Positions 53,390 through 64,000 of a stretch of 64,000 nt of DNA are shown piece after piece. Each line of letters starts with the position of its first letter. The first letter of the stretch is position 1. This DNA is from Cristatella mucedo (taxonomy: Eukaryota > Bryozoa > Phylactolaemata > Cristatellidae). The DNA lies in assembly GCA_009760855.2 (NCBI GenBank), contig WPIO01000004.1, positions 11,372,501 through 11,436,500 of the forward strand, given 5' to 3'. The position numbers and the translations under genes are program-made. Under the pieces are notes generated by a model. That model saw only the letters and a program-made list of their open reading frames with translations, was not told the DNA's origin and did not search any database.

Positions 53390-54870
53390 TTCTTAGACCA
53401 TTATCCAAAAACATACAGAGCAGTATACTCAGAGCCAGTGGCTAGTAGGTCCACTGGCTATAACGTGGACTGAATTGTGCACAAGTAAGCAAGTGAAGCA
53501 CGCGGGAATAAAAAAAAAGACAAGTTCACTACGGCTCAGTTATAGCTAAGCAGAACATTTGCATTTTAGCTGAGACTTGATGATGCGAAGTCATTGCAGC
53601 TGGTGACAGAAGCCGGAGTTACAGACTTCCGGTGGATACTAACGGAAGGCGAGATCACCAAAAGATTAAAATTTAGTTCGAGGAAGAGTGAGAGACGAAG
53701 AGCATGCAGGAATGACGCTGCAGTTTTGCAGATATTACAGTGAGGGGCTAGAGTCCATAATTCACTGTATCGTACCTACGAATAATTTTGGAGAACTTCT
53801 CTACTGAGTCGTCTTAGGGATTAGCGGGCACGATCATTTTTCGAGAGTAATTAAAAGGCGTTCAATTTCGGAAATTCTTTTTTAGACTATTAATCCGTTA
53901 TTTAACTATTTCTCTGTAAAATGTAGGCTTCGCCATGGCTACAATGGATAGACATGACCTAAAGCAATCCTGAAATGCTAAGTGACAGACCGTTAGACCT
54001 AACTTTCAGGGCTTTTTCAGCTGACGTTTAGTATTCCTTGCTATCTTAAGGTTCTAGTAAACCAAAATTGTCTGGGTGGATACGAACCTGTCTATAAGTG
54101 AGAGGCGAAAACTCATCTACGTCCTCCGCTTTCATCGTGTACTAGCATGCTGATCAAAACCCAATACATTCCAAGGAGAATGAAACCCATGTGTGATCAG
54201 ACGTGCTTGAAGGGCTTACGATAGGATCGATAAGATCAATCGCAAGAGAAAATCTGGTTAAGCGATTATTGACGTCTAGGTGCTTGCTCGTTTGTACTGA
54301 GGCAGAACGACTCGAACAATGAAACCATGCTACAGCACGTCGGATCAGATGGGCAATTGAGATGAATACTAAAATCACCCAGAATGTGATTTCAGTGATA
54401 CAAAAAAGGGCGATTCCTTAGGGCAAAGAATTGAGAGAAAGTCAGAAAAGTCGAAGATTAATCTTTCATTGCTACCTGGTGGCAGATAAATACTGAAACT
54501 ATTAGCAACTTACCGCTAGTTAGACAGAGGACCACAGACTCAAATGCTTAGTGATAAGGAGCCGAGAAGCTTTGAAAGAGGTGCCGGCGAAAGTGGCTAC
54601 TCCACCACCAGGTTTTAATGATGTCGTCATTTAAAAGAAATAAGAATCACTCTGATGTAGCACTGACTATAGCCCAACAGTTCTGCCCGATCTCAAAACA
54701 GTGGAGCGTCCTGTCGAGTATCAGGATGCTAACAACTAGCGGTTGATTGCACGTAGAGTGGGCATTCAATTTCGCTAGCGTAGTCGAGATGGAGCTGAAG
54801 CTGACGTCAGCGACATGCTTGATCTTGTGCCTCTGGAATTCCAGCAAATTGCAGACCTCTCTTTAGTTGC
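53390..54870 (-). mobile_element. LINE remnant with endonuclease and C-terminal pieces (LINE-C)
   Basis: Read on the - strand, 54860-53970 shows apurinic-endonuclease-like pieces in order: IKTWWWSSHF (worn form of a Gly-rich motif), LGDFSIHLNCPSDPT (the GDFN-H---P motif), and SHMGF, a GHTLD-like region. Then 53760-53600 shows PRTKF, SFGDLAF, PEVCNS, the usual end of ORF2. The reverse transcriptase between them is missing. The 3' part 53390-53560 is similar to 6515-6670. Many stops. It may be an old relative of LINE-A or LINE-B. Confidence 0.6.
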
Positions 54871-54874
54871 TGTC

Positions 54875-57320
54875 TGAAAGGTGGGAGAGTGTTAAGTGGG
54901 TTTTTTCTCACCTTGGTGAATTGTGGCCTCTTGATGGTAGTATCACGTCACCTTTTAGCTTGCAGCCACCGCCGCTACGGTGTCGTACAGTTGCACTGGG
55001 CCGCAGCTCGTACAATATTGTCATCCATGCACAGGCGATCTTCTCACCGTCAAGTTTTGAGCCGGTCACACATTCGAGGTCTGGAACCCACGGCGATAGC
55101 TTGGTGATCACGTGGCCAGCGTGCCAATTTTATGTGGAAGCGGCAGTCTCTTGTCAGTCTTCTAGTTTAAGTTTGCTTAGTCACCTGATCTCCTGCATGT
55201 GGAGGATTCTTTCCTCTTTTAATTCTGCACTGGAAGCAGAGTAGAGGGCCCATGTGCTCTGCTTTACCGGCTGCGTCATTCAGTATGAAAACCAGCAATC
55301 TGCTGCTGCCGACAGAAGTTAATCTATGCTAAGCTAATCTTGAGCTGAAAGGGTACTAAAACACTCCAATAGGATGTCGTGGCACTAAAGAAAGAAGACT
55401 GTGTTATGTTGTCATCGGAAGTGTTGCAAGAGAACAGATCTATTCCACAACAACTCAATGCCCTAATGAAGAGAGGTGAGTCTCTCACGGGAGGGGTGGG
55501 CCGGAAAGATACTGTAGACCAGTGTAAGAAATGCCCCAGCCATGCGAAATCACCAAGCTCTCAAAAATGACGTCGGAATAGGTGGACAGTGCCAGTGGGC
55601 AAGGATCCTCGTCTGTGATGACGGAGCAAGAATTTTTATCAGGGGAGAAGAGACCTTCAATTATTTATATGTTTCATGTTATATGTTATATGTTAATATA
55701 TAGGCTCAAGACCCTCAAAGCATTTTAAGCAGGCTGAGCTAGACCAGCAGCTAATGACAAACTACAGCGTAACAATATAGTGTTTACTCGATCGAACTCG
55801 GTAGTTGCTCATTGAGTGCTATTAAGACGTAATTTCTTCATTGTCGATGGTCGGGGTGTATGAATAGGGTTCGGCCCAGCTTGCTGCCCCACTGTATGGA
55901 GCTCGGTAAATGCTCCTCTGCCTCCACTCGCTCGGCCACTGGGCTTCATGCTATCGCAGTAACTTGAAGCTACCATCATCGAAATTAGAGGCTCGACTGA
56001 CGCCAACTCACCCATTTTGACTAATGTAGCCCGATATGGTTAATGGCAAATCGTTCAATAATTAGCTGGCGATAGTCACCCGTAGTAAATGTAATCCACG
56101 AATGCTACACTTGCTGTCTGCAGCTGAAACCTTAACGAAATGGTAGTCTAGTAGCGCCACTAGTTCTCACTGAATCTCTTCCAGATTGCCGAAGAAATTC
56201 AGCACTAACAACTGCAACTTACTCGGTCGGTTCCTTGTTGCAGACTCGCGCTGCTTCGCTGACTCGCCGCGATGCTCGCTCTCGATCTACTAAGCAAAAA
56301 GAAGTGCTCATGCGTGTCCCTAATCGCTAGGGTCTAAGCCGACCGCTAGCACAGTAAGCCTTTTCATGCGGCTGCTGTCTTCAGCAGGCAGCCCGGGGCG
56401 CCGACATGTGACCTGGCCCGAATGGCATAGTGGACCAGCTGCTCATGACCCGATACGGCACAATTGGCAAATTTGCCTGCTAGAAAAGCTTGCTTGTCTG
56501 GCCGACCGCTGGCGTGATTCAGCGCTCACGCCAGAGACTTGAGCACTATGCAGCATTAATGACGTGTACATTCGCTGGCCAGGCGGTCTGGCAGCAGGCA
56601 TGACTGGGCATGAACCAGTGTTCTCGGGAGGCTGTCGCCATAGCTCGCATGCCCGACTGACCTCAGCCGCCGACGTATCGGCATTTCAGTTTGCTTCTGC
56701 CGGCTGCTGCAGTGACAGCCAGCAGAAGCAAACTGATGCAGCTGCCCCCATCCTCCCCGCACTTGCTAGATCCTCAGCTGAATTCGGCTTGCTCTCAGCA
56801 AAAGCAGAATACTTGTGTATTGTGGCGGGCTCGCGAATTTCCTCCTCCGAGGTAGCCACGGGCCGGCTCTGAAAGAGACGCAGCGACTATATGTGCAGGG
56901 AGAGGGTAAGCAACCCGCAGGGCCAGCCAATGTCTGCCGAACGGCCTGCTGGCCGAAATGACGCACCGACCTACCAATTATCGGCTGCCTCTGGCAAAGT
57001 GAAGGTCTGGCCACTCACCTTCATCCCGAATACGTTTCCAGTAGCTGCTGTAATTGTATTGATTGCTAGAGATGCTCAGATACTGACTGACGATGGTGTA
57101 AGTTACCATCTTTGGGCAATGTGTGGCTCCATAAAATGCAAATACTACACCGACGACATAAGCCAGCTATCCTGAAGATGCATCAATTTATTACAGCGTT
57201 TAGGGAGTCCATTGATTCGCCCTTTAACTGGTTGTGTGTGCTGACACTGTGCATGCTGCAACTAACTATAGCTGCATGCTGACGCCGTGCATGTCACCCC
57301 TTACCATGTTATGCTTGTTG
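54875..57320. other. No gene recognised downstream of the GTPase
   Basis: Moderate GC; a + strand frame of 125 codons at 54867-55244 overlaps a - strand frame that may be the worn 5' end of LINE-C. The 56686 hairpin is here. Otherwise nothing. Confidence 0.35.
56686..56736. repeat. Short inverted repeat (hairpin)
   Basis: TCAGTTTGCTTCTGC (56686-56700) pairs with GCAGAAGCAAACTGA (56722-56736). The stem continues with GGCTG/CAGCC after one mismatch, leaving a loop of about nine bases. Imperfect stem of about 20 pairs. Confidence 0.85.
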
Positions 57321-57324
57321 TCAT

Positions 57325-57450
57325 TGAGTATGCTACCACTAACCATTTTATCGTGCTTCCTTTGCAGCAAATGTAAAGTGCCCAGAAAGAGATCGAGTTC
57401 TCTGAGGGTGCTATATTAAATGTATTATTATTGCTATTACTATTATTCCT
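57325..57450 (+). mobile_element. LINE-A 3' tail
   Basis: CTTCCTTTGCAGCAAATGTA, AGTGCCCAGAAAGAGATCGA, TCTGAGGGTGCTATATTAAA, then ATT-type repeats. Confidence 0.8.
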
Positions 57451-58394
57451 TTACTTATTTAGCCAGTCAGAAGCACTAGCCTGGTTTGAGGACAGCACTG
57501 CAACAGGAAATACAGAGAGCATACAATAATGTGAGAACGTGCCCCACCCCGTGATAAACCAAGGGAAAAAATAGTAGCAAGTAAATCTTGATACGGATGC
57601 TTGATATGAGATAACAGAAGCTAGCAGTAAGTTTTCTATAGCTTCCAGCAGTTTTTGACACATATTGAATCCTGAAGCCTTACTTTCTGTCAGGAAATAT
57701 TACTTGGCTGAAAGATGTTGCCTCCGTGTGATGGGAGCTGCTTTATCCTAATAATAATAATAATAATGAGGCTTTTTTAAAGCACCCTTAGAGAACTAAA
57801 TATCTTTATAGACACTTTGCACGTGCTGCAAAGAAAGCATGTCAATACATGAGTGAGCTGTGCTCATTGTCAGCATGCATAAGCACAGAAACAACAATTC
57901 ACACGGACCCAGCCAATGCTATGAGTTACAGGTGGATTATTTAGCTCCTTATTATATGCGGTCAAGTCAGGGGATGTCGGGAAGTCAGTCAAGAGTGAGC
58001 TTTGGGCTTTGGGAGCAAACAAACTAAAGGCGAAATCTCCAAGGAATTTGGGGGTTGGTTAAAGACACAGCTAAACGACTTCAGTCAGATGAGTCGATAG
58101 TGTGATGCCTACCCTAGTGGGTAATTAGTTCTGTTAGGTAGACTGAAGCCAGAGGATCGATCCATAGGGGACCTAAAACTGAGTGACTACACCTTAAAGC
58201 TGACACGCTGCTTGATAGGGAGCCAGTGCGTGTCGGTGTGAAGAGACTAATGTGGCAGTTGCAAAATTTACATAAAAAAGCCGGTTGCAGAGTTTTGCAC
58301 CGATAGCAAGTGCTATTGCGTGGGCCGAAATACCTGCCAGTAGTGAGTTACAACAGTCAAGGAGGGATGCTACAGAAGCTTGGACCAAGTCGGG

Positions 58395-58712
58395 TATAAT
58401 CTAATGCAAGGTAATGCAGTTTAATGAAACGTAGTGTGTCTTCATCTGTAACTCAACCACACCACAGAGACTGAGCCGATGTTCGATAGAATTTTTTCTA
58501 AAGCACTCTCAAAGCTTGAGCAGCTTCCGGTATGCATACGGTAGCCAACAGACTTCCTTTCACGAAGCAAAGAGAAAGTGAGAAGCATAGCTACGTCAGG
58601 AGGGCAGTGAAGGGAAAGAGTAGTATGCAAGTGACAGATCAGGACTGCTGGAGAGGGTTTGCCACTGTCGGCAGCAGGAGAAGAGATGTAATTGCGTCTG
58701 TGGAAACCCTAG
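58395..58712 (-). mobile_element. LINE-B fragment inserted in a LINE-A copy
   Basis: CTTCATCTGTAACTC to GTCGGCAGCAGGAGAAGAG follows the LINE-B 3' region in the same order as at 16790-17020. The LINE-A sequence stops at TTGGACCAAG (58392) and resumes at CAAAGCTCAAAGTAGGCAG (about 58728), so this piece is younger than its host LINE-A. Confidence 0.75.
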
Positions 58713-58771
58713 TTTTTCCAGTGCTGCAAAGCTCAAAGTAGGCAGACTTGACTGTGGAGCTGATTTGGTCG

Positions 58772-58948
58772 CCTGGTGCCGTGATGGCACACTAGACAAG
58801 GTGGCTGCACTTCACGACCTCGGTCCTGAGGTCGTGGGTGCGAATCCTGCGGTGGGCGATTCTTTATTGCCGCTGCAGGCGGTAGTGATAGCCGTAAAGG
58901 CTCTCCTGTCGCTATACAAAAGAGGCTGTTGAATTAGCTAGTATTTAG
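58772..58948 (+). mobile_element. SINE2 copy nested in LINE-A
   Basis: GGTGCCGTGATGGCACACTA, CACGACCTCGGTCCTGAGGT, GTGGGTGCGAATCC, CGCTGCAGGCGGTAGTGATA, GTCGCTATACAAAAGAGGCT. Interrupts LINE-A after GAGCTGATTTGGTCG, so it is younger than that copy. Confidence 0.85.
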
Positions 58949-60295
58949 TCTTTTGAACAAGATGTCCAGATTTTTTGCAGATGCTACATGAGACAGGCTA
59001 GCCATGCCCAAAATTGAGGGCTGGGTTTTTCGATTTCTGAGTCACACTAGGTTTGCTCATAACTAATAAGTTGATTTTACCTCCACTCAATTTGAGAAAG
59101 CTTGGTCCCTTCCAGGTCCAAATTCAAGCTATACAGAAAGTGAGAGAAGGAGAGAGAGTTGAGAGAATTTGATGTTTTGGAAGGTAGAGAGAGGTCAAAA
59201 CATAGCTGTTTTTGTCATCTGCCTAAAAAACACAAATTGTCCTTGGCGATTACATCGGCAGGAGGGTGAATATAAATTGTGAAAAGAAGTAAAGAAAGTA
59301 CCGATTTCTAGGATATACCATACTTTGAAGGCTCTTCGGATTACTGTTGCCTGATCACAGTAGTACTCTGAGGTTTACCATAGGATCTAAACCATAGCAG
59401 CGCAGAGCCAGTGATCTAGATGAGAGGCGCTCAAAAAGGACTCGGCGATCAATATTATCAAACGGAACAAAAGATTCGGCAAAATAAACAGACTCTACCT
59501 AAGTAAGCACTCCTTAGAAGGTCGTTATATACTCGCAGCAGTGCTGATTCTGTCGAGTGACTTGCTCTAAAAACTTAATTGCAAAGTTTCAAGTTTCGAA
59601 ATATGAGCTTAACTGGTCTGCCATCGCTCATTTCATTGTCTTTGATAGGAACGCCAGTTGGGATACTGGGTAGAAGTTATTTAAGTTCTCTTAGTCCCAT
59701 GTTGCCTTCCTAATGAGTGATCAACCTCCAGCTGACATGATATGCCCCAGTGGCTCAGCAAGATAATCAAGACACCTAGCTACGCTTGTCTTCTCCAAAC
59801 TGTCTGCTTGATACGACAGCAATGCTGTAATCGTCTATTGATCTGCTGCAATGTAGCGGATTAATCAAGAAAATCTCAATTAACGTGCTCTGTTGATGCG
59901 GCAGAGTTGAGTAGATATTTCGCCGCTGCATGGCTGTGCTTCATAGCGAGGAAGAGACTCATCGGACTGTAGTAAACGTATCTTCGAACTACTTACTTGG
60001 TTATTCATACACCGTCAACACCTGACCGAAGTGCTCCCTTTACACAAGTGCCACATGCTCAATTACCTAACCTGTGCTCGGCATGCTGTTGGCATCAATA
60101 AATATATGCCACTACTTCAAGCTCAGTAATTCCGTTGAGGAATGTCGAGAACACCAACAGTTCGATACCTAAAAGCTATCACCAGGTTTCACTTCGAGTA
60201 AGGTGTAAGCCTGCTCGGTTGGCCAATAGATCACATCTACCCAAACTGCCGAAAACCTTGGTCTTCCGTTCACACAGAATGAAGCAAACTTTTGG

Positions 60296-60455
60296 CGAAT
60301 ACTAGGTAAGGCGGTTGCTTTTCACGACCTCGGTCCCGAGCTCGTGGGTTCAAATCCTGCGGTGGGCGATCCTTTATTGCTGCTGCAAGCGGTGGTGATA
60401 GCCGTATAGACTCTTCTGTCACTATACAAAAGAGGCTGCTGAATCAGCTAGTCCA
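60296..60455 (+). mobile_element. SINE2 copy
   Basis: GAATACTAGGTAAGGCGGTT, CACGACCTCGGTCCCGAGCT, GTGGGTTCAAATCC (a perfect B box), GCTGCAAGCGGTGGTGATAG, AAGAGGCTGCTGAATCAGCT. The head is truncated. Confidence 0.8.
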
Positions 60456-60586
60456 CAGGGCCTTCAAACTTGTTGATTTTGAACTTTACCCTTTTCTGTC
60501 TGGCTCTAATGAGTTAATTGTCTAGGTAGTTGGTCTTCATCGAACGTAACTTCCGTACCTAAAAACCGTTAACCAGTCCATTGTAT

Positions 60587-60682
60587 CGCGTTTATATTTC
60601 CATTTTTTTTCAAGCACACTTAATCCACAGCACCTGGGTCTTCTACCACTATATAAACGAGGTTGTGGAGTCAGCTAACTTT
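60587..60682 (+). repeat. Direct repeat related to SINE2 3' end (copy 1)
   Basis: TTTTTTTCAAGCACACTTAA, TCCACAGCACC, TCTTCTACCACTATATAAAC, GAGGTTGTGGAGTCAGCTAA. Nearly identical to 61768-61866. The last part resembles the SINE2 end. Confidence 0.7.
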
Positions 60683-60994
60683 AACTTGTTTGCAAATGGA
60701 TGCAAATGGTGCAATGTACAAAACCGGTCTTACAAAAGCAGCAACATGGGAAACATAAGAGCAGCAATTTTTTATGACAGATGGCTGTTCACTGACGACG
60801 AGGCTTCGTGTCTCTCTTTGCGGCTTTTCTTTATGTTGGCATCGTTTAAGTTGACAGAAAAAAGCCCTCTGACAGGACTCATTTTGCCAAGGACCTAGAG
60901 CGGCCTTTGCACTGAGCGCTCTCGTTCTGCCAGCGCCATCTATCGAGACGCGGCCCTAATTACGCGAGCGATAGCTGCCGGTAGGGTGCACATG

Positions 60995-61140
60995 TAGCCC
61001 GCTCTGTGGCTGTCGAATAGACTTGTCTGCGTTATGGATACAGACTTGTTGTTTTAAGGTGTGAGCGCTCTTTATCGCTGCCTTGTTCCACTATTGTTGG
61101 CTTACCTGCGTGCATTAATCGTGCACTTTCAAAGTCGCTA
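60995..61140. repeat. Dispersed repeat R4, copy 2
   Basis: Partner of the copy at 2765, same direction, about 75 percent alike over the first 70 bases by eye. Its class is unknown. Confidence 0.45.
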
Positions 61141-61189
61141 GCCGAGCTGCAAGGTTCAGGCATCGCCAGTATTCGACGTGCGTCGGCTG

Positions 61190-61245
61190 AGAACTACGCC
61201 ACGAACGCAGCGTCGCGAGCGCTGCGTCGTTCGTGGCGTAGTTCT
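61190..61245. repeat. Short perfect inverted repeat (hairpin)
   Basis: Arms AGAACTACGCCACGAACG (61190-61207) and CGTTCGTGGCGTAGTTCT (61228-61245) are perfect 18-base complements. Inside, CAGCG pairs with CGCTG, leaving a three-base bulge and a small loop. Confidence 0.9.
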
Positions 61246-61249
61246 TACC

Positions 61250-61765
61250 GGACGTGGAAGCCGCACACCATTTTTGTAATAACAGTCCTTTAAAGAAACT
61301 TGTGAGTCACGACCAGCACTCCGCCGGCTGCCCCCCGGAATTTAGCCGAACAGCCCGAATAGTCCGATGCCCAGCTGGTCGCTGGTTTTAACAAGTGCTG
61401 GCTGGCGAACGTGAAACTTGTTACTCGGAAGCACCTTAAAAGTGATTGGCATGCCAATGCACTGTACTAGAGTCTACTTTCACAGCAGTCACCCGGTGAT
61501 TTGTACCATTGTATTTAATGAACACATTAGCCTTTGGGTGAGCCCCACTTAGTCTGCCTGTCTAACGGGAATCAGCCTCAGTTCCAGCATTGGCCGCACA
61601 TGCCTCGAGGTAAATGGAGGCTTGAAGTGTTACAATCGCATTCGGACCTGCACCCGCGAAAGGGGAATCGTGAAAACATGGCATTAAAGCTTGCTAACCG
61701 TGAGGTTTAACCAAGCTGTGGGAGTGCAGTAAACAGAAAGCCGAGTGAGAAATTTGCAAACCGTC
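61250..61765. other. No gene recognised
   Basis: Unique-looking sequence between the 61190 hairpin and the second direct repeat; no frame of note. Confidence 0.4.
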
Positions 61766-61767
61766 AA

Positions 61768-61866
61768 GATCGTGTTTATTTTCCCTTTTTTTCAAGCATA
61801 CCTAATCCACAGCACCGTAAGGAGTCTTCTACCACTATATAAACGAGGTTGTGGAGTCAGCTAACT
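61768..61866 (+). repeat. Direct repeat related to SINE2 3' end (copy 2)
   Basis: Same words as the copy at 60587, with a short GTAAGGA insertion. The two lie about 1.18 kb apart in the same direction, around an otherwise unrecognised segment. Confidence 0.7.
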
Positions 61867-61890
61867 ATCATCTGTATCAGCAAATCATCT

Positions 61891-61893
<3 letters not shown>

Positions 61894-61955
<62 letters not shown>

Positions 61956-61968
61956 TATATATATAAAG
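61894..61968. repeat. TA, TG, TA compound microsatellite
   Basis: About 12 TA units, about 19 TG units, then TCTATATATATA. Confidence 0.97.
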
Positions 61969-62159
61969 GACTTGCATCTAGGTATTTACATTCGGATGTC
62001 TTTTTTTGAAGTCAGATAAACCAAGAGGACTCAGTGGGCTGAGAAAATTTCTAAAGTGTACTCAAAGCTTAAGCAACTTGTGGTAAGCAATCAAAATCCA
62101 GCATTGGCATCCATTTTACGCAGCAACAAAAAATGTCGAAGCGTGGCAGAATTAGGGGG

Positions 62160-62600
62160 ACCGCTAAGAAATGTAATGTATCTCCATCAGTAACTCCATA
62201 AAGTCATAAAGACCATGTGGGTGTTACGCAGGAGAGTTTTGTATAGCGCACTCATAGCCTAAGCGGCTTTCGGTACGCATTCGGTAGCCAACAGACTTCG
62301 TCTCACACAATAAAGAGAAAGTGGGAAGCATAGCAGAGTCAAAAGAGCAGTTGAGGTAGTGAGTAGCATAGAAGTAGCAGTTCAGGACCGCTGAAAAAGA
62401 TGTGCCATAGTCGGCAGTTGGAGAGTAGTTGTCGTTGCGTAAGAAAGATAAATAGTGTACAACTAGCTGTGAGGGACTCTGAGGGGCACTGAAAATGTGT
62501 GCCCTTTCATTTGCATATCAATTTCGGCATCGAGTTCTACAATCTGGGATCTGCAGAACAGAAGCCTGTGTAGCCAGGAGCCTCAAGGAGAAAGATTTGG
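62160..62600 (-). mobile_element. LINE-B 3' region fragment
   Basis: Opens with AATGTAATGTATCTCCATCA and carries the family words TGTGGGTGTTACGCAGGAGA, CGGTAGCCAACAGACTTCG and TGTGCCATAGTCGGCAG. Further in, TGGGATCTGCAGAACAGAAG corresponds to the LINE-B coding end near 17066-17085. It lies close to a + strand LINE-B copy at 62850. Confidence 0.7.
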
Positions 62601-62782
62601 CTCGCCTCTAATATTCTATTGTATTGTATCGTTTATTGCCTCGAAAGCCCGCCCACAGTCCAACATGACGACATTATGGCTCAGACAGAATTTTGGAGTG
62701 CTTCTATTGTTCGATAGGGACCCGGCAGGTCCGTCAGCAGATCGACTCGTGGATGAATACCTTGTGTTTTAAGTAAATTAAA

Positions 62783-62848
62783 GAGCACCTGATTCAGCAG
62801 CCTTATTTATATAGCTGTAGAGGAGCATCCGTGGCTATCATCCTGCTT
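62783..62848 (-). mobile_element. SINE2 3' fragment
   Basis: CTGATTCAGCAGCCTTATTT, ATATAGCTGTAGAGGAGC, CGTGGCTATCATCC: the reversed end of SINE2 only. Confidence 0.5.
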
Positions 62849-62849
62849 C

Positions 62850-64000
62850 TTTTACACCCGAAAACTGAAAACTGAACTGTCTTGTCAGTCAGACCCAGAA
62901 ACATATCAGTAAGACGACTGAAAACTTGCTAGCCAACTTTAAGGGGTCTCACTCTCCAGATATAAATGGCTCGACCGACAAGTTGTCAGCATTTTTTACT
63001 GAAATAATTGTGCACATTTGTGCCTGCGTAAAGCTCCCTTCGAATTAGCAATTGTTTAATCGCAACCTTCCTTAAGAGATTTTTTGTAGTTTCTGCATGC
63101 GCCGTGGCTACCTTAATGAAGTCTAGTAAAAAGATCTTGTCTCCTGAAGATGGCATACCATTGCCTTTATGGTCTTCACTGGCTGACACACTCTTTCTAG
63201 CCATATCTGAGATTATTGTGCTTCTCTGGAAAGAAGGGGTCGTACGAAAGTCCTTCAAATCGGCTATCATTAGACCAATACTTAAAAATCCTGGATTACT
63301 TACAGAAGTCCTTGCAAACTAGCACCCAGTTTTCCCTCTTCCCTTTTTGTCAAAGATTTTTGAAAATCTTGTCGCTAAGCAGCCTTTAGCAAACATTTAA
63401 AAAAAATGTTTATTTTTAGAAAAAGTATGCATTGTCATAAAAATTTCAGTTGGGATTCAAGTGGCAGCACTCGACCGAAACTGCTTTCTCCGTGTCACCG
63501 ATGACATCCTACGCAGCAGCGATGACAGGTACGTCATTGCCCTAGTGCTGCTAGATTTATCTGCTGCCTTTGACACTATTGATCATGACATCCTGCTTGA
63601 GCGATTGAACACAACGATCGGTCTGGCAGACGAAGCACTGATATGGTTCAAATCGTACTTGTGCGGTCGGGTTCAATGCTTGTACTGCGGGGAGGGGGGT
63701 CGGGTCTCACCTAACAGTCCAGTCACCTGTGGAGTCCCAGAATGGTCCGTCATCGGTCCTTGGCTGTTTTCTATTCATGCTCAGTCTCAAGGAAAAGTGA
63801 TTCGACCCCATGGACTAAGATATAACTTTTGTGCTTACGCTATTCAGCTGTTTTTGCCATTTAAACCTTCGGAGTCATCTGCTGCATTGACTGATAAACT
63901 GAATGCTTGCCTTGCAGACGTTCGATTCAGGATGTCTGTTAAGCGATGGGCTTGGCTCCCTCCTTCATACCTAACTGACCTGCTGCACCAGTTTCAGCCT
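62850..64000 (+). mobile_element. LINE-B reverse transcriptase fragment, cut by window end
   Basis: Starts with SHSPDINGSTDKLSAFFTEI (same family as the - strand copy at 16765-18425). Next comes the RT N-terminus (FKSAIIRPILKNPG, HPVFPLPFLSKIFENLVAKQ) and then RT core (LVLLDLSAAFDTIDHDILLE, WFKSYLCGRVQ, TCGVPE, CAYAIQLFLPF). The YADD catalytic box has become YA-I-QL by loss of about six bases, so both active-site aspartates are gone. After VRFRMSVKRW (about 63950) the frame jumps to PPSYLTDLLHQFQP of the C-terminal region, an internal deletion. The copy is inactive. Confidence 0.85.

Larger units (their letters stand above)
57750..59960 (-). mobile_element. LINE-A copy interrupted by LINE-B and SINE2
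   Basis: Starts with TAA repeats and GCACCCTTAGAGAACTAAAT (reversed tail), continues with the 3' UTR and ORF2 end (about 57830-58392), is broken by LINE-B (58395-58712), resumes for about 45 bases, is broken by SINE2 (58772-58948), and resumes with the RT region. The reversed active-site region is near 59205-59215, and worn AFDTID-like DNA is near 59450. Heavily decayed. Confidence 0.8.

Overview
This window looks like nuclear DNA from an invertebrate animal with a large, repeat-rich genome. It contains a spliced multi-exon gene with introns of 6-9 kb, CpG-rich promoter-like DNA, L2-like non-LTR retrotransposons (LINEs), two tRNA-headed SINE families, several short DNA transposons and many long microsatellites. 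Nothing suggests a bacterium, organelle or virus. The phylum cannot be fixed from sequence reading alone.

One protein-coding gene can be reconstructed with confidence. It is a Ras-superfamily small GTPase of the RERG type on the + strand. Its exons lie at about 23095-23154 (5' UTR plus ATG GC, inferred), 29511-29623 (P-loop), 35927-35983 (57-base switch I exon), 42005-42081 (switch I/II) and 51368-51877 (rest of the G domain and a basic tail). All splice phases agree (2, 1, 1, 0) and the joined product is 253 residues. The loop after the DTAG motif has no glutamine at the Ras Gln61 position, the residue at Ras Gly12 is Thr, and there is no C-terminal CAAX box. A CpG-rich domain (about 31.8-33.4 kb, with further CpG-rich stretches to 37.4 kb) lies inside intron 1 and around exon 2, and may be an internal promoter.

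Most of the rest is transposon debris. LINE-A (L2-like, 3' tail ending in ATT repeats) is present as at least 16 fragments. SINE1 shares the last ~50 bases of the LINE-A tail, which makes LINE-A its likely mobilising partner. SINE2 has an unrelated 3' end whose LINE partner is not identified. LINE-B (a second L2-like family) has a fold-back copy at 16.8-18.4 kb and a reverse transcriptase fragment running off the right edge. A third LINE remnant with apurinic-endonuclease similarity lies at 53.4-54.9 kb. At 57.75-59.96 kb a LINE-A copy is interrupted by both a LINE-B fragment and a SINE2.

The most notable small element is at 49389-49571. It is a 183-base non-autonomous hAT element whose ends closely match, from memory, the SPIN ('Space Invaders') family known for horizontal transfer between distant animals. 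It has an imperfect 8-base target duplication and sits at the end of a LINE-A copy. Other DNA-transposon relics with TA target sites lie at 18.67, 28.5-29.2 and 30.2-30.9 kb. The remaining intervals hold no gene that I can support.
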